Assembly: GCF_009208565.1 (NCBI RefSeq)
Contig: NZ_WFLK01000002.1
Location: forward strand, 62,001 to 126,000
DNA from: Janthinobacterium aquaticum
GTDB lineage: Bacteria > Pseudomonadota > Gammaproteobacteria > Burkholderiales > Burkholderiaceae_D
DNA length: 64,000 nucleotides
Direction of reading: 5' to 3'
Part shown: positions 8,479-17,453 of the stretch, piece by piece
Layout of the letters: each line of letters opens with the position of its first letter
Position numbering within the stretch: the stretch's first letter is position 1
The notes under the pieces: generated by a model
What the model saw: the letters and a program-made list of their open reading frames with translations, nothing else
Told to the model about the DNA's origin: nothing
Database searches by the model: none
Translations under genes and position numbers: made by a program

Positions 8479-9909
8479 ATGCTGACCCTTCCTGCCGCCA
8501 TCAAGCCGGCCAACATCCAGATCGGCGAGATCGTGCGCCATCCGGTCGTCATGTTCGGCCTGGTGCTGCTGGGCGGCTGGCTCGGCGTGCTGATGCCGGG
8601 CAGTGCGCCATGGCTGTCGGCCCTGTCGGCGCTGTTCATGTCGCTGATACAGATGGCCGCATTTCCGTTTGTGATCCTGGCCGTGTATTTCGGTACCCAG
8701 CGCCTGGCCAGCGTGCCGGGCGCCGGGCGCGTGCTGGTCAAGATGATCGTGCTGGCCTTGCTGGCGATGTTTTTATGCACCGTGATCGGCGTGCTGGTGG
8801 CCAGCGTGACCGGCGCCGGCGGCCTGTCGCCGGCGCAGTCCACGCAACTGGGCCAGCTGGCACTGGGCGCCGAGCAGGGCGTGCACATGGCCATGCATGG
8901 CGACGCTGCCAGCCAGGCCGTCAGCTGGGACGTGGCCGCGCTGGTGCCCGACAATCTGTTTGGCGCGCTGGCCTATGGCGCTGCGCCAGCGGTGCTGATC
9001 GGCGTGCTGTGCTTCGGCGCTGCGGTGGCGGTACAGGCGCCGCGCATGTCGGAGTCGCTGAGCGGTATTCTGGAGGGCGCTTATCGCGCGCTCGAGTCGC
9101 TGGTACACCGCTTCAACGCGCTGCTGCCGGTGGCCGCCTTCGTGCTGGCGGCCGCTGCCACCGCCACTGCCGGTTTGCAGGCCATTACGCTGCTGTCGGG
9201 CTTTCTGCTGGCATTCCTGCTCGCTGCCCTGCTGGTGAGCGCCATGGCGATCGGCGTTTTGTGCTGGCGCCTGAAAAAAGCCCCGTGGCCGGTACTGCTG
9301 GCGCTGCGCGAGCCCATTACGGTGTGCCTGTTTTCGCCGGTGGCCACGGCGGCGGTGCCCGGCTTTATCCAGGTAATGAGTTCGCAGTTCGGTTTCAGCC
9401 GCGCGCTGGTGGAGCTGAGCTCGCCCATCGCCCCGGTCTTTCTCAAAGCCGGCGAAGCCATGTTCTTTGCCGTGCTGGCCATTTTCATTGCCAATCTGTA
9501 CCACCATACGCTCAGTGCCGGCGAGGTAGTGTCGATCTGCGTGCTCTCATGGAGCGCTGCCTTGTGGTCGGTCGGCATTCCCGGCGCCAAATCGCTGATC
9601 CTGGGCAGCTTCGTGCTGGCCTCGATGGGCTTGCCGCTGGAAGCCGTGCTGCCGGTGTTTATCCTGGTTGAAGTGTTATGCGAAGGACCACGAAACTTGC
9701 TTTCTTTATTAATCTCGTCAGCCTTGATTGCGTTGGTTGCAGATGGTCTGTATATTAATAATGGGCAAGTTTCCGAAGCATGGCAACCAGCGTCGCTAAA
9801 GCTGGTATTTAGCCGCAAGCAATTAATCCTGAGCTATTTCCTGGTCGCGTTGGCACTGCTGGCAGTTTTCTGCGCAGGCGTCGGGGCCGGTTTGAACGCA
9901 GCTTCCTGA
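8479..9909 (+). CDS. Divergent SDF-family symporter-like membrane protein
   Basis: The 476-residue product starting at ATG 8479, eight bases after the previous stop, has the same multi-spanning layout as its neighbour, with a degenerate HP1-like block (SPVATAAVPGF) and a last-helix block EVLCEGPRNLLSLL in which only the Arg of the substrate motif is kept. The key acidic residues of true SDF transporters are altered, so it may be a non-transporting partner or have changed specificity. The last third (about 9666-9840) uses AT-rich codons (TTA, ATA, TTT) unlike the rest of the cluster. Together with the binding protein and the first SDF protein it forms a small-molecule module inside the T6SS locus. 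Confidence 0.75.
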   Translation: MLTLPAAIKPANIQIGEIVRHPVVMFGLVLLGGWLGVLMPGSAPWLSALSALFMSLIQMAAFPFVILAVYFGTQRLASVPGAGRVLVKMIVLALLAMFLCTVIGVLVASVTGAGGLSPAQSTQLGQLALGAEQGVHMAMHGDAASQAVSWDVAALVPDNLFGALAYGAAPAVLIGVLCFGAAVAVQAPRMSESLSGILEGAYRALESLVHRFNALLPVAAFVLAAAATATAGLQAITLLSGFLLAFLLAALLVSAMAIGVLCWRLKKAPWPVLLALREPITVCLFSPVATAAVPGFIQVMSSQFGFSRALVELSSPIAPVFLKAGEAMFFAVLAIFIANLYHHTLSAGEVVSICVLSWSAALWSVGIPGAKSLILGSFVLASMGLPLEAVLPVFILVEVLCEGPRNLLSLLISSALIALVADGLYINNGQVSEAWQPASLKLVFSRKQLILSYFLVALALLAVFCAGVGAGLNAAS

Positions 9910-9965
9910 AACTTTTGAGATCGAACACACATGACAGTGATCCCTCCCTTATCGCGGAGTGCCCG

Positions 9966-10466
9966 ATGAAGCGCCGCAGCATGCTGGTGCTGCTGGGCGC
10001 CGCTATGCTCGCTGGCTGCGGGGTGGTCGACGGCACCCGTTCGCTGCTCGGCCTGGGGCCGCGCCCGGTGGCGCCCGACTGGCAGACGCTGGCCCTGCGC
10101 GCAGCCGAAGACGCCAACGCCAACAGTGCCGTGGCCGTAGACATCGTGCTGGTCAAGGACAGCACGGTGCTCGAGTCCCTGCTTGCCATGCCGGCGGCCA
10201 AATGGTTTGCCACCCGCAGCGACGTACAGCGCAGCTTTCCCAATGCACTGACCGTCTTTTCCTATGAGCTGGTGCCCGGCCAGAGCCTGGCGCTCAACGA
10301 CAGATTGTGGCGCTCTGAAAAAGTGTGGGGCGCGCTGGTGTATGCCGGCTACGCCACGCCGGGCGAACACCGCAGCCGGCTGCTGCTGTCGGCGCGCGGC
10401 TATATGGTGCAGCTTGACGAGCAGGGCTTTGCCGCCACCGAAATCAAGCCTGGCGCAGCCCAGTAA
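9966..10466 (+). CDS. Outer-membrane lipoprotein in the TssJ position
   Basis: The start at ATG 9966 is preceded by a GGAG Shine-Dalgarno at about 9955 and gives a lipoprotein signal (MKRRSMLVLLGAAMLAGC) with a perfect LAGC lipobox; an upstream in-frame ATG at 9915 would put 17 polar residues before the signal and is rejected. The mature part is about 148 residues. TssJ is the outer-membrane lipoprotein of the T6SS membrane complex that binds TssM in the periplasm, and it is normally encoded directly before tssK, as here. Sequence similarity to canonical TssJ is not obvious by eye, so the name rests on lipobox, size and position. Confidence 0.65.
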   Translation: MKRRSMLVLLGAAMLAGCGVVDGTRSLLGLGPRPVAPDWQTLALRAAEDANANSAVAVDIVLVKDSTVLESLLAMPAAKWFATRSDVQRSFPNALTVFSYELVPGQSLALNDRLWRSEKVWGALVYAGYATPGEHRSRLLLSARGYMVQLDEQGFAATEIKPGAAQ

Positions 10467-10495
10467 AAGACAGCACGAGACTATTTATTACCGAC

Positions 10496-11824
10496 ATGAT
10501 GCAGACCCAACTTTCCAACCGTATCCAGTGGCATGAAGGCATGCTGCTGACGCCGCAGCATTTTCAACAGGAAGGCGCGCGTCTCGATGCGCTGCTGGCC
10601 TGGCAATCGCTGGCCGCCAATCCTTATGGCTGGGGCGTGCGCAAGCTGCTGGTCGACGAGGCGCGCCTGAACAAGGGCCTGCTGCGCGTGGTGCGCATCG
10701 AGGCAATCTTGCCCAATGGCATGGCGGTCAGTTTCGACGCCGACAGCGCGCAGGGTGCCAGCCTGGAGCTGGACCTGACGCCGTTCGCGGCCGACATGGC
10801 GCAGCGCGACGTCGACGTCTACTTGGTGCTGGGCAATACGCGTTCGCTGCGCCAGCCCGGCCAGCCGGCCATGTTCCGTCCGGTGCAGACCGCTCCCGTC
10901 GAGGACGAAGTGTCGGAGGCGCTGCCGGCCGAAGTGCCGCGTATGGCCGTCAACCTGGCCCTGACGGCGGGCGACGTGCCGCCGTTCGGCTACACCAGCT
11001 TGCGCCTGATGACGGTCAACAAGGTCAACGAAGTGGTGCGCATCGGCGCGTTCGTGCCGGCGCTGCTCGAGCTGTCGGCCGATGCACCCATCCGCCAGCG
11101 CGCGCTGCACGTGGCCACGCTGATGCGCAACAAGGCGCTGTTCCTGGCGCGCCAGACGGCCAATCCGTCCTCGCGCACCGAAGACCGGCTGGCCATGCTG
11201 GAGCAAAAGGCGCGCCTGTCGAGCCTGACGCTCAATTTGCCGCTGCTTGAAGCGCTGCTGTATTGCCCGGTGGTGCAGCCGCTGCCGCTGTACCTGGCGC
11301 TATGCGCCCAGCTCGGGCCGCTGGCCACGCTGCGCCCGGGCGTGGTGCCGACCATGCCGCCGGCCTACGACCATGCCGACTGCGCGCCGGCGTTCGAGGC
11401 GGTGCTGTCGGCGCTGTCGGACCTGGTGGCCGAAGTGAGCCAGGACTGGAAAACCTGTACCTTCGACTTTGACGGCCGGGTCTTTGCGCTCGACATGCAG
11501 CCCGAATGGCTGGCCGGCCAGCGCATCGTGATCGGCCTGCGTGGGCGCCCCGAAAGCGAAGCGGAGCAGTGGATAAAGGGCGCGGCCATCGGCTCGAAAA
11601 CCGTCTGGACCTTGCTGACCGATCGCCGCGTCAGCGGTGCGCCGCGCTTGAAAATCGATGTGGCCGAAGAGCTGGGCCTGCGTTCGAGCACCGGCTATGT
11701 GCTGTTCAGCATCGAGGTGACGGAGAGCTTTATCGTGCCGGGCCAGCCGCTGCTGATCAGCAATTCCAATGAAAGCCTGCTGGCCCAGCGCCCGCAGGAA
11801 ATCGTCCTGTTCATCAAGGGGTAA
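10496..11824 (+). CDS. tssK: T6SS baseplate protein TssK
   Basis: This 442-residue protein begins with the conserved TssK N-terminus (IQWHEGMLLTPQHFQQ, residues 9-24), which is diagnostic of the family (VasE/ImpJ). TssK forms trimers that connect the TssFGE baseplate wedges to the TssLM membrane complex. Length is normal for the family. Two adjacent ATGs (10496, 10499) are possible starts. It is followed after 3 bases by tssL, the usual order. Confidence 0.95.
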   Translation: MMQTQLSNRIQWHEGMLLTPQHFQQEGARLDALLAWQSLAANPYGWGVRKLLVDEARLNKGLLRVVRIEAILPNGMAVSFDADSAQGASLELDLTPFAADMAQRDVDVYLVLGNTRSLRQPGQPAMFRPVQTAPVEDEVSEALPAEVPRMAVNLALTAGDVPPFGYTSLRLMTVNKVNEVVRIGAFVPALLELSADAPIRQRALHVATLMRNKALFLARQTANPSSRTEDRLAMLEQKARLSSLTLNLPLLEALLYCPVVQPLPLYLALCAQLGPLATLRPGVVPTMPPAYDHADCAPAFEAVLSALSDLVAEVSQDWKTCTFDFDGRVFALDMQPEWLAGQRIVIGLRGRPESEAEQWIKGAAIGSKTVWTLLTDRRVSGAPRLKIDVAEELGLRSSTGYVLFSIEVTESFIVPGQPLLISNSNESLLAQRPQEIVLFIKG

Positions 11825-11827
11825 GCC

Positions 11828-12601
11828 ATGAGCATGCAATCGGGCGCAGGCAATGCCGCGCCGGCGCCGGCTGGCTGGCGCAGCGCGATGAGCGAAGGCG
11901 TCGACCTGGCCTCGATCCAGTTCCGCGATTTCTACGAAGTACTGGCGCTGTCGGCGCAGGCGGCCACGCGCCTGTCCGAAGCCGAGGCGCGTCCGGCTGC
12001 CGAGGCGCTGAGCCGCAAGCTGTGCCAACTGATCGAATTGCAGACACTTGAAGCGCGCCGCATCGGCGGCAAGTCAGGCATCGAGGCCGAAGTGCAGGGA
12101 CGGTTCCTGAAAGCGGCGCTGGCCGACGAAGTGCTGCTCAATATCGAGTGGGCCGGGCGCACCTACTGGCGCCATGTGCTGGTCGAGGCAACGCTGTTCA
12201 AGTCCAGCTTTGCCGGCGAGCGCGTGTTTCACGACCTGGATCAGCTGCTGCGCGACCGCGAAGCGTCGCGCCGCAACCTGGGGCGGCTCTATCTGTACCT
12301 GCTCTCGCTGGGCTTCCAGGGCCGTTTTCGCGGCCTCAAGCAGGACAAGATTGCCGAATACCGGCGCGAGCTGTTCCAGTTCGTCTACCAGCGTCCGGCC
12401 GACCTGCAAGGGCGCGACCGCACACTGTCCGAGCAGGCTTATGCCAGCACCCTGTCGCATCTGACGGCCGGGCGCATGCCGCGCTTTAACCGGACCGGCC
12501 TGATTGCCTTGCTGGCCTTCCTGATGCTGCTCGGTTTGTCCGAGCTGCTGTGGCTGTGGCAATCCTGGCCGGTGCGCAGCGCACTGGCGGTAACTTTATG
12601 A
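11828..12601 (+). CDS. tssL: T6SS inner-membrane protein TssL (DotU/IcmH family)
   Basis: This 257-residue protein has the cytoplasmic helical DotU domain (about 30-215) with the family's AD-E-L/ALADEVLLN and FHDLDQLL-type helices, followed by one C-terminal membrane anchor (about 225-250). There is no C-terminal OmpA/peptidoglycan-binding extension, so peptidoglycan anchoring would need another protein. It sits between tssK and tssM in the standard order; the tssM gene begins 21 bases downstream in the same frame. Confidence 0.92.
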   Translation: MSMQSGAGNAAPAPAGWRSAMSEGVDLASIQFRDFYEVLALSAQAATRLSEAEARPAAEALSRKLCQLIELQTLEARRIGGKSGIEAEVQGRFLKAALADEVLLNIEWAGRTYWRHVLVEATLFKSSFAGERVFHDLDQLLRDREASRRNLGRLYLYLLSLGFQGRFRGLKQDKIAEYRRELFQFVYQRPADLQGRDRTLSEQAYASTLSHLTAGRMPRFNRTGLIALLAFLMLLGLSELLWLWQSWPVRSALAVTL

Positions 12602-12622
12602 CCTGCTTACGGGGACGCCATC

Positions 12623-15600
12623 TTGTTTAATTTTTTATCGGATAACACCGCCATCGTCACGCTGCTGGTGCTGACGCTGCTGGTACTGCTGTTGCTGGGC
12701 GTGGTGATCTGGGCCGCCATGAAGGGCGCGCAGCAGTCGGACCTGCCGGCAGCGGCCAAGCCGCGCCTGCTGAGCGCCGACTCGCTCAAGCAGTCGTTTC
12801 GCGTGGCGGTCGAACTGATCGAGAGCAATCTGGCGGTGCGCTCGGAGCGCTACAACCTGAGCTGGACGCTGGTGCTCAACGAAGGCAAGCACGGGCGCGA
12901 ACTGCCACTGGTGCAATCGGGTCTGCAAAGCGCGCTTAGCGCCGACAGCACGCTGACGGCCAGCGGGCAGGGCATCAGCTGGAATTTCTTCGACCAGGGG
13001 GTGGCGATCCAGCTGCAGTCCGATTACCTCGGCTCGCCCGACCCCGAGGCGGCCAGCGCCAACAGCACCTGGGACGATTTCCTGGGCCTGTGCCGCAGTT
13101 ATCGCCCCGACCGTCCGTTTGACGCCATCGTGCTGGCCATCCCCGCTGCCGCTTTCCTGGACGTGGACGGCCAGGCCCATGTCGAGCTGATCGCCAAGGC
13201 CAAGGCGATCCACCGCCGCCTGTGGCTGGCGCAAAACCGCCTGGCGCTGCGTTTCCCGATCTATATCGCCATTGCCGACTGCGAGACCATTCCCGGCTTC
13301 TCGCGTTTTGCCGCTGCCTTGCCCGAGCCGCTGCGCCGCTCCATGCTGGGCTGGTCGTCGGCCTACGAACTGTCGGCGCCGTTCCAGGGGCAATGGGTCG
13401 ATATCGCCATGAACGAGATGGTGCGCTCGCTGGCCGATACCGGCGCCGAACTGTGCGCACTCGAGCCGGCCGGCTCCGACAGCAGCGCCTACTTCCTGCT
13501 GCCGACCCAGGTCGAGCGCCTGCGCGCCGGCCTGAAGATGTTTGCCGAAGAACTGATGCGCCCCAGCGCCTACCATGAACCGTTCCTGTTGCGCGGCATT
13601 TACCTGACCGGCGATTGCGGCGACGCCGCCGTCCTGCTCAGCGAAACGGCCAGTGCGGCCGATCCGGGCGAACAGGCCGAGTTTGCGCTGGTGGGCTTCA
13701 ATGCGCCGGCCGGCGAGATGCCGGCCGAGTCGAAGGACGAGGCTGGCGCACTGGGACTGCCGGCCATGCTGCCAGGCCAGGCCAATGCCGTGCCGGCGTT
13801 CCTGCGCGACATTTTCGAGCGCAAGATTTTTGCTGAAGCAGGCCTGGTGCGTTCGGCCTCGTCGCAGCGCATGCGCCGTCCGGCCATGACGCGCGTGCTG
13901 CGCTGGAGTGCGCTGGGCCTGGCCACGGTGTGGCTGATCGGCATGGGGGCGGCCAGCTTTCGCCTGCATTACATGTCGCGCGAAATGGTCGATCATCTGC
14001 ACCGGCTCGACGCCGACGCGGGTCGCAGCGCCGACGCCGGCAGCCGCAGCGTCATCGATCCGGCCGAAAGCCGCCAGCGCGCACTCGATGCGCTGCTCAA
14101 TATCGAACAGATGGGCTCGGCCCACCTGTCCGCCTTCTTCATGCCCGGTTCCTGGCCCTGGTTCGACAGCCTGCATGAGCGGCTGCAGCAGCGCATGGAA
14201 AACGGCTTTGCCGAAAATGCCTTCGATCCCTTGCGCCGCGCCTCGTATGCGCGCGTGAGCGAACTGACCGGCGTGCCGGTCGATCCGGTTACCGGCAGTC
14301 TGATTATCGGTGCGCAGTGCACGCTGCCTGCCGGCTGGCAGCAGCTTGCCGGCAGCGCCACCAACGCGCTCAACGTGGAAGACCTGCCCGAGTTTGCCGC
14401 CACCTTGCAATATGTGGCGCGCCTGGAGCAGCTGGAAAAAATGCTGCAGGCGATGATGCGCCTGAAGTCGCCGCGTTCGGGGCCGGCTTCCGGCGACGAC
14501 CTGGCGCTGGTGGTGCGCATGGCGCTGGGCGCCGAACTCAATGGCAATCCGGCCCGCACGGCCGCGCTGTTTCGCCAGGTGGCGCAGAACATGTCGTCGC
14601 TGACCATGGAGCCGCTGCAGGAAGCGGCCGCCTGCTCGCTGCGCCTGGCCGTCAGGCGTACCACCCAGCGCCTGTTTGCCGACAATGGCCTGCTCAAGGC
14701 CGAGCAGGCGATCAGCGCCGCTTCGGTCGAGCTGTTCGATACCGGCCCCCGTGCTGCCGATCCGGCCGCCACGCTGCTGGTCTGGCAAAATCTGCGCAAT
14801 GCGCTGCGCAGCCAGGAGGCGCATCTGGCGCCAGGCAAGGGCGCCTGGATGCACAGCACCACGCTGGCGCTGGGTCCGGCCTGGGACAATCTGCTGCAGC
14901 GCATCGAAGCCTTGAGCCTGCTGGGCAAAGGCCCGGCCGACGAGACGCGCAAGCAGGCCGACCAGGGCTTTATCCAGTTCACTTCGCAGTGGGACGCCAC
15001 CATGGCCTCGGACCAGCTGGTGCAGGGCCTCAATTCGGGCCTGGAATGGTCGGACACCAGCCGCAGCTGGAATTTTGCCGCCGACCGCCGGGCCTTGCTC
15101 GATGTGCTGACCAGCCTGCTTTCGCAGCCGTACATGAAGTTCAATACGCAGATCCGCTTCCCGGACGTGCCCACCGGCGCCACCGTCAGCTGGGACCAGG
15201 CGCGCCTGGAACAGGTGCTGGCGCTGGCCGAAGCGCGCCGGCGTTTCCAGGTCGAGCTGCTGCCCAAGTTCCCCGCTTCGCTCCATAGTGCCAGTGCGGC
15301 TTTTGTCGACGCAGGCCTGCTGGAAACGGCGCGCGACCTGCTGTCGCAGGCCTACTTTGTTTCATCGCGCGAAGTACAGGCGCCGGCCAGCGATATCGAC
15401 CGTGGCCGTGCGCTGCGCGTGCGCGCCTGGCTGCAGGACATGGGGGCGCCCGACACCGCCGAAGCGCTGAGCCGGGTGCTGTCCACCGATGCGCTGTCGC
15501 GCCTGCAGCTGCTCGACGACACGCTGTCGCGCGCCCAGGTCTACGTACCGCGCGACCGCGCCTTCCGCAGCTGGAACGGTGAAAAAGGCCCGCTGCTGCA

Positions 15601-16780
15601 TGCATTTGGCGCCAGCGACGCGGCCGGCCTCAATGCCTATATCTCGCAGCAGCAGTCGTTCATCGAAGCCATCAACAAGGATGCCGAAGCGCTGCTGCTG
15701 CAACTGGGCGGCGCCCAGTCGGGCAATCCGCTGGTGGCGCGCTGGCAGGCCAGCGTCTCGGACCTGAGCCGCTATCGCCTGAAAAGCCCGACCAGCAGCC
15801 TGATGGCGCTGGAGCAGTTCGTGCTCAACGGGGCAGCCGAACTAGATGTCGGCAACTGTCTCGATGTGCTGTCGGCGCGCGCCTTCAGCCGGCGTGGCGG
15901 CGATCTGTATGCCGAGCGTCTGCAAGCCCTGCAAGCGGGCCTGCAGGCGCGCTGCCGCGAGTTGTCGGCCAGCCGCTACCAGGAAGCCTGGAATACCTTT
16001 GCCGACACCTTCAACCGCGAACTGGCCGGCCGCGCGCCGTTCCGCGCGCCGGCCGTCGAGGTGGGCACGCGTGGCGTTGCCGCCGAGCGCGTGCTGGCAG
16101 CCGATGTCGACGAGGTGGGCAAGGTGCTCAAGCTGTTTGACCGCGCCCATGCGCAGACGGTGGCCGCCGAGCGCGATACGGCGCGTCCGGCCATGGCCGG
16201 CTCGCTGCGCAAGGTGGACGAGCAGATGCAGCGCGTGCGCGACTTCCTGTCGCCGCTGTACCAGGGCGAGGAGGGGCAGACCGGCGGCCTTGATGTGAGT
16301 GTGGAGTTCCGCGCCAATACCACCGCCGAGATCGATGGCAACAAGATCATCGACTGGTCGCTCGGCATCGGCGGCCAGACGCTGCGCCAGCGCGACACGC
16401 CACGCCCGCTGCGCTGGGAGCCGGGCATGCCGGTGACCCTGACGCTGCGCGTGGCGCAGGACGGTCCGGTAATACCGAAGGCCGAAGCAGGGCATCCGGG
16501 CATGAGCGTGGAAGAGCGCACCGTCAGCTACCGCTTTACCGACCCCTGGTCGCTGCTCAGCTTTGCCGGCGCTTACCGCGATAACGATGCAGCGGCCAGC
16601 GCCGCGCGCTCGCAGTTGCTGCGCTTTGAATTCCCGATGACGGCCGTCGGTGACGGCGCGCGCATCGGCACGCGCGATACACGCGCCAGGGTCTATGTGC
16701 GCCTGAGCGTGAGCGCGCCCGGCAAGCGTGCGCCGCTGGCATGGCCCAGCGTTTTTCCAGCCAGGATACCGACCTGGTAA
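12623..16780 (+). CDS. tssM: T6SS membrane-complex protein TssM (IcmF family), P-loop-less
   Basis: This 1385-residue protein begins at TTG 12623 with a GGGGAC ribosome-binding site at 12611-12616. It has an N-terminal membrane segment (about 9-33), a cytoplasmic domain, a further membrane segment (about 427-449) and a large periplasmic region ending with the TssM C-terminal beta domain (DPWSLLSFAGAY block). The IcmF hallmark LRFPIYIAIADCETIPGF (matching 'LPVYVVLTKCDLLPGF') is present. Where other TssM proteins carry the Walker A motif GPPGxGKT, this one reads NEGKHGRELP at about 84-93, so nucleotide binding is very likely lost. Family assignment is firm from order, size and the IcmF block. 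Confidence 0.93.
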   Translation: MFNFLSDNTAIVTLLVLTLLVLLLLGVVIWAAMKGAQQSDLPAAAKPRLLSADSLKQSFRVAVELIESNLAVRSERYNLSWTLVLNEGKHGRELPLVQSGLQSALSADSTLTASGQGISWNFFDQGVAIQLQSDYLGSPDPEAASANSTWDDFLGLCRSYRPDRPFDAIVLAIPAAAFLDVDGQAHVELIAKAKAIHRRLWLAQNRLALRFPIYIAIADCETIPGFSRFAAALPEPLRRSMLGWSSAYELSAPFQGQWVDIAMNEMVRSLADTGAELCALEPAGSDSSAYFLLPTQVERLRAGLKMFAEELMRPSAYHEPFLLRGIYLTGDCGDAAVLLSETASAADPGEQAEFALVGFNAPAGEMPAESKDEAGALGLPAMLPGQANAVPAFLRDIFERKIFAEAGLVRSASSQRMRRPAMTRVLRWSALGLATVWLIGMGAASFRLHYMSREMVDHLHRLDADAGRSADAGSRSVIDPAESRQRALDALLNIEQMGSAHLSAFFMPGSWPWFDSLHERLQQRMENGFAENAFDPLRRASYARVSELTGVPVDPVTGSLIIGAQCTLPAGWQQLAGSATNALNVEDLPEFAATLQYVARLEQLEKMLQAMMRLKSPRSGPASGDDLALVVRMALGAELNGNPARTAALFRQVAQNMSSLTMEPLQEAAACSLRLAVRRTTQRLFADNGLLKAEQAISAASVELFDTGPRAADPAATLLVWQNLRNALRSQEAHLAPGKGAWMHSTTLALGPAWDNLLQRIEALSLLGKGPADETRKQADQGFIQFTSQWDATMASDQLVQGLNSGLEWSDTSRSWNFAADRRALLDVLTSLLSQPYMKFNTQIRFPDVPTGATVSWDQARLEQVLALAEARRRFQVELLPKFPASLHSASAAFVDAGLLETARDLLSQAYFVSSREVQAPASDIDRGRALRVRAWLQDMGAPDTAEALSRVLSTDALSRLQLLDDTLSRAQVYVPRDRAFRSWNGEKGPLLHAFGASDAAGLNAYISQQQSFIEAINKDAEALLLQLGGAQSGNPLVARWQASVSDLSRYRLKSPTSSLMALEQFVLNGAAELDVGNCLDVLSARAFSRRGGDLYAERLQALQAGLQARCRELSASRYQEAWNTFADTFNRELAGRAPFRAPAVEVGTRGVAAERVLAADVDEVGKVLKLFDRAHAQTVAAERDTARPAMAGSLRKVDEQMQRVRDFLSPLYQGEEGQTGGLDVSVEFRANTTAEIDGNKIIDWSLGIGGQTLRQRDTPRPLRWEPGMPVTLTLRVAQDGPVIPKAEAGHPGMSVEERTVSYRFTDPWSLLSFAGAYRDNDAAASAARSQLLRFEFPMTAVGDGARIGTRDTRARVYVRLSVSAPGKRAPLAWPSVFPARIPTW

Positions 16781-16815
16781 GCCGACACAGACTCACTCTT
16801 AAAGGCGTAACATTC

Positions 16816-17442
16816 ATGAAGCAACCCGTCCGCATTGCCGTTTTCGGCAGTTTTCACCGCGGCTTTCAAGTTCTGAGCGAGTTGCTCAAGGGGCCGCTGG
16901 CCGCGCAGGTGAGCGTGGTCGGCGTGGCGACTGATGACGTGGCGGCCGGTTTCATCAGCCGCGAGCGCCGCGTGTGGGCTTATCCGCACACGCCCGAGGA
17001 AGAAACCATGGTCGAACAGCTGGCGGCGCAGCATGGCCTGCCGGCCTGGAAAGGGCGTGTCAAGACGCCCGAGTTCTATCACCTGTACGAACAGCAGTGG
17101 CGCCCCGATATCTGCATCGCCGCCACGTTCGGCCAGCGCATCGATGCACGCCTGTTTGGCTATCCGCCGATGGGCTTTTATAATCTGCATCCATGTGTCG
17201 ACGATGGCTGGCCTTCGCATTACGCGGGGCCCAATCCGTTCCAGGCACTGCTTGATGATAATTCCGACCATGCCGCCATCGCCCTGCATGAAGTCGATGA
17301 CGGCTTTGATACCGGCAGGCTGTGCGCGCTGTCGGAAAAGATCTATTTTCCGCCTGGCGTGACGGTCGATGGCCTGCACCGCCTGACGTCACCGATTGCC
17401 GCCAAGTTTTTCGTGCGTGAACTGAGCAAGATGCTCGGCTAG
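16816..17442 (+). CDS. Formyltransferase-fold (Fmt/GART-like) protein inside the T6SS cluster
   Basis: The 208-residue product from ATG 16816 matches the N-terminal catalytic domain of methionyl-tRNA formyltransferase/GART enzymes. The catalytic triad is recognisable: N123 and H125 in FYNLHP and the Asp in DDGFDTG (D165), and the HYAGPNPFQALL block matches the YRG-PxxW/A region. It lacks the Fmt C-terminal tRNA-binding domain, so the acceptor is more likely a nucleotide sugar, amino sugar, amino acid or protein amine than initiator tRNA. It lies 35 bases after tssM and 11 bases before tssA and must be co-transcribed with them. I know of no core T6SS role for this family. Confidence 0.85.
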   Translation: MKQPVRIAVFGSFHRGFQVLSELLKGPLAAQVSVVGVATDDVAAGFISRERRVWAYPHTPEEETMVEQLAAQHGLPAWKGRVKTPEFYHLYEQQWRPDICIAATFGQRIDARLFGYPPMGFYNLHPCVDDGWPSHYAGPNPFQALLDDNSDHAAIALHEVDDGFDTGRLCALSEKIYFPPGVTVDGLHRLTSPIAAKFFVRELSKMLG

Positions 17443-17453
17443 GCAGACACGCT

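Noticed and set aside
12635..15286. 883-residue antisense frame within tssM
   Set aside because: Mirror of tssM codon positions; no recognisable protein.
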